From: JBBTQS01 sp964627055
Lineage (GTDB): Bacteria; Patescibacteriota; Patescibacteriia; Magasanikbacterales; JBBTQS01
Direction of reading: 5' to 3'
DNA length: 5,378 bases
Assembly: GCA_964627055.1 (NCBI GenBank)
Contig: CAZVGV010000028.1
Span: 1-5,378 of the forward strand
In this document: positions 4,935-5,378 of the stretch, piece by piece
How positions within the stretch are numbered: position 1 is the first letter of the stretch
Layout of the letters: each line of letters opens with the position of its first letter
The notes under the pieces: model-generated
Told to the model about the DNA's origin: nothing
The model's database searches: none
Seen by the model: the letters and a program-made list of their open reading frames with translations, nothing else
Translations under genes and position numbers: made by a program

Positions 4935-4964
4935 AGTATACCACAGAGGTTTTTTTGCATGCAA
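4935..4964 (-). promoter_or_regulatory. Promoter of khpA (extended -10)
   Basis: -10 TATACT (4935-4940) is preceded by TGG, an extended -10 (TGn). An 18-base spacer separates it from TTGCAT (4959-4964, 3 of 6). The extended -10 would offset the poor -35. Transcription would begin near 4928. Confidence 0.65.
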
Positions 4965-4993
4965 CGGACACGCACGTAGCATGCAAAAAAAAA
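4950..4993. repeat. Inverted repeat with T and A tracts
   Basis: Seven T then GCATGC (4950-4962), 16 bases, then GCATGC and nine A (4979-4993), give 13 matching pairs. On either strand this looks like a terminator-style stem, and the A tract is shared with the terminator at 4985-5032. It also contains the -35 region of khpA. Confidence 0.65.
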
Positions 4994-5032
4994 TGAACCG
5001 CTCGCGAAGTGTTGACTTCGGAAGCGGTTCAT
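4985..5032 (-). terminator. Strong intrinsic terminator after the 5069-5378 gene
   Basis: On the minus strand ATGAACCGCT pairs with AGCGGTTCAT (5023-5032 with 4993-5002), with further inner pairing CGAAGT/ACTTCG. A run of nine T (4985-4993) follows. It lies 37 bases past the TGA at 5069. Confidence 0.92.
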
Positions 5033-5068
5033 GGGATGGAACGGGGTGGGCGGCGACGCGTGCGAGGA

Positions 5069-5378
5069 TCAGTAGAAGATGATCGGGTCGTTCGCCTTGC
5101 GACGGCCGACGCGGACGACCGGGTAGGTCGACGACGGATCGTCTTCGACCAGCGCCAGCTTGACGCCGAACTTGCGGCCATCCTCCCGGATTGCCTGCTC
5201 GATCGTGGTGCACGGCGCGCGGTGGGCGTTGCCACCCTCGTCCTTCGTCGTCGGCACTGCCGCCGCGTACCAGCTGCACAACTCGACCTTCTGCACAGCA
5301 GGGTGTGCGGTGGCGTCAAGGATCACCTTGGGTGCGTAGTTGCTCGACTGCGGCTGAGCGAGCACCAGGGTGCAGAAC
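5069..5378 (-). CDS. Hypothetical protein, C-terminal part (5' end beyond window)
   Basis: The frame is open from the right window edge to TGA at 5069, 102 visible codons. A GTG at 5365 is available, but the frame continues upstream (FCTLVLAQPQ), so the true start probably lies outside. That hydrophobic stretch could be the end of a signal peptide, which is a guess from few residues. The rest (APKVILDATAHPAVQKVELC, then PCTTIEQAIREDGRKFGVKL, then YPVVRVGRRKANDPIIFY) looks like a small soluble alpha/beta domain with two cysteines. I do not recognise the family. It is followed by a strong terminator, so it is the last gene of its transcript and separate from khpA. Confidence 0.75.
   Translation of the reverse strand, partial: FCTLVLAQPQSSNYAPKVILDATAHPAVQKVELCSWYAAAVPTTKDEGGNAHRAPCTTIEQAIREDGRKFGVKLALVEDDPSSTYPVVRVGRRKANDPIIFY

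Overview
All the genes I can support lie on the minus strand. The best taxonomic clue is a KhpA-type KH-domain protein (4510-4845). Its core sequence and acidic tail look like those of Patescibacteria (Candidate Phyla Radiation). This is a judgement from memory of the family, not a search. Reading frames end at TAG or TGA, so TGA acts as a stop and the glycine-recoded code is not indicated.

Reading in the direction of transcription, from the right edge to the left: (1) the 3' part of an unrecognised protein (5069-5378), closed by a strong intrinsic terminator; (2) khpA (4510-4845) with its own extended -10 promoter; (3) an O-antigen ligase/polymerase-like (Wzy_C) membrane protein (4452 to 3047), split by one frameshift near 3592; (4) a possible small acidic protein (2833-3003), then about 160 bases of non-coding, palindrome-rich DNA; (5) an unrecognised small protein (2337-2621); (6) a small protein made of two repeats resembling the phage-integrase repeat unit (1762-2142); (7) a superfamily 2 DEAH-box helicase (1537 to beyond base 1) whose C-terminus carries the same repeat.

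The left part (1-3050) is a series of short single-gene transcription units. Each has a perfect TTGACA -35 box, a 17-base spacer and a TAnnnT -10 box, and three of the four are preceded by a visible intrinsic terminator. The right part uses a different pattern: TTGC-type -35, 18-base spacer, GG-TATACT -10, and little or no Shine-Dalgarno sequence. The left part may be an accessory block placed downstream of a more ordinary envelope/RNA-binding segment.

The most interesting signal is the link between the helicase and the stand-alone repeat protein. They share a protein repeat, a promoter type and a roughly 75-base 5' leader. The leader has a conserved bulged hairpin, a conserved Shine-Dalgarno block, and an anti-Shine-Dalgarno segment that differs between the two copies but still pairs. 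This suggests a co-regulated two-protein module with an RNA or operator control element that I cannot match to a described family.
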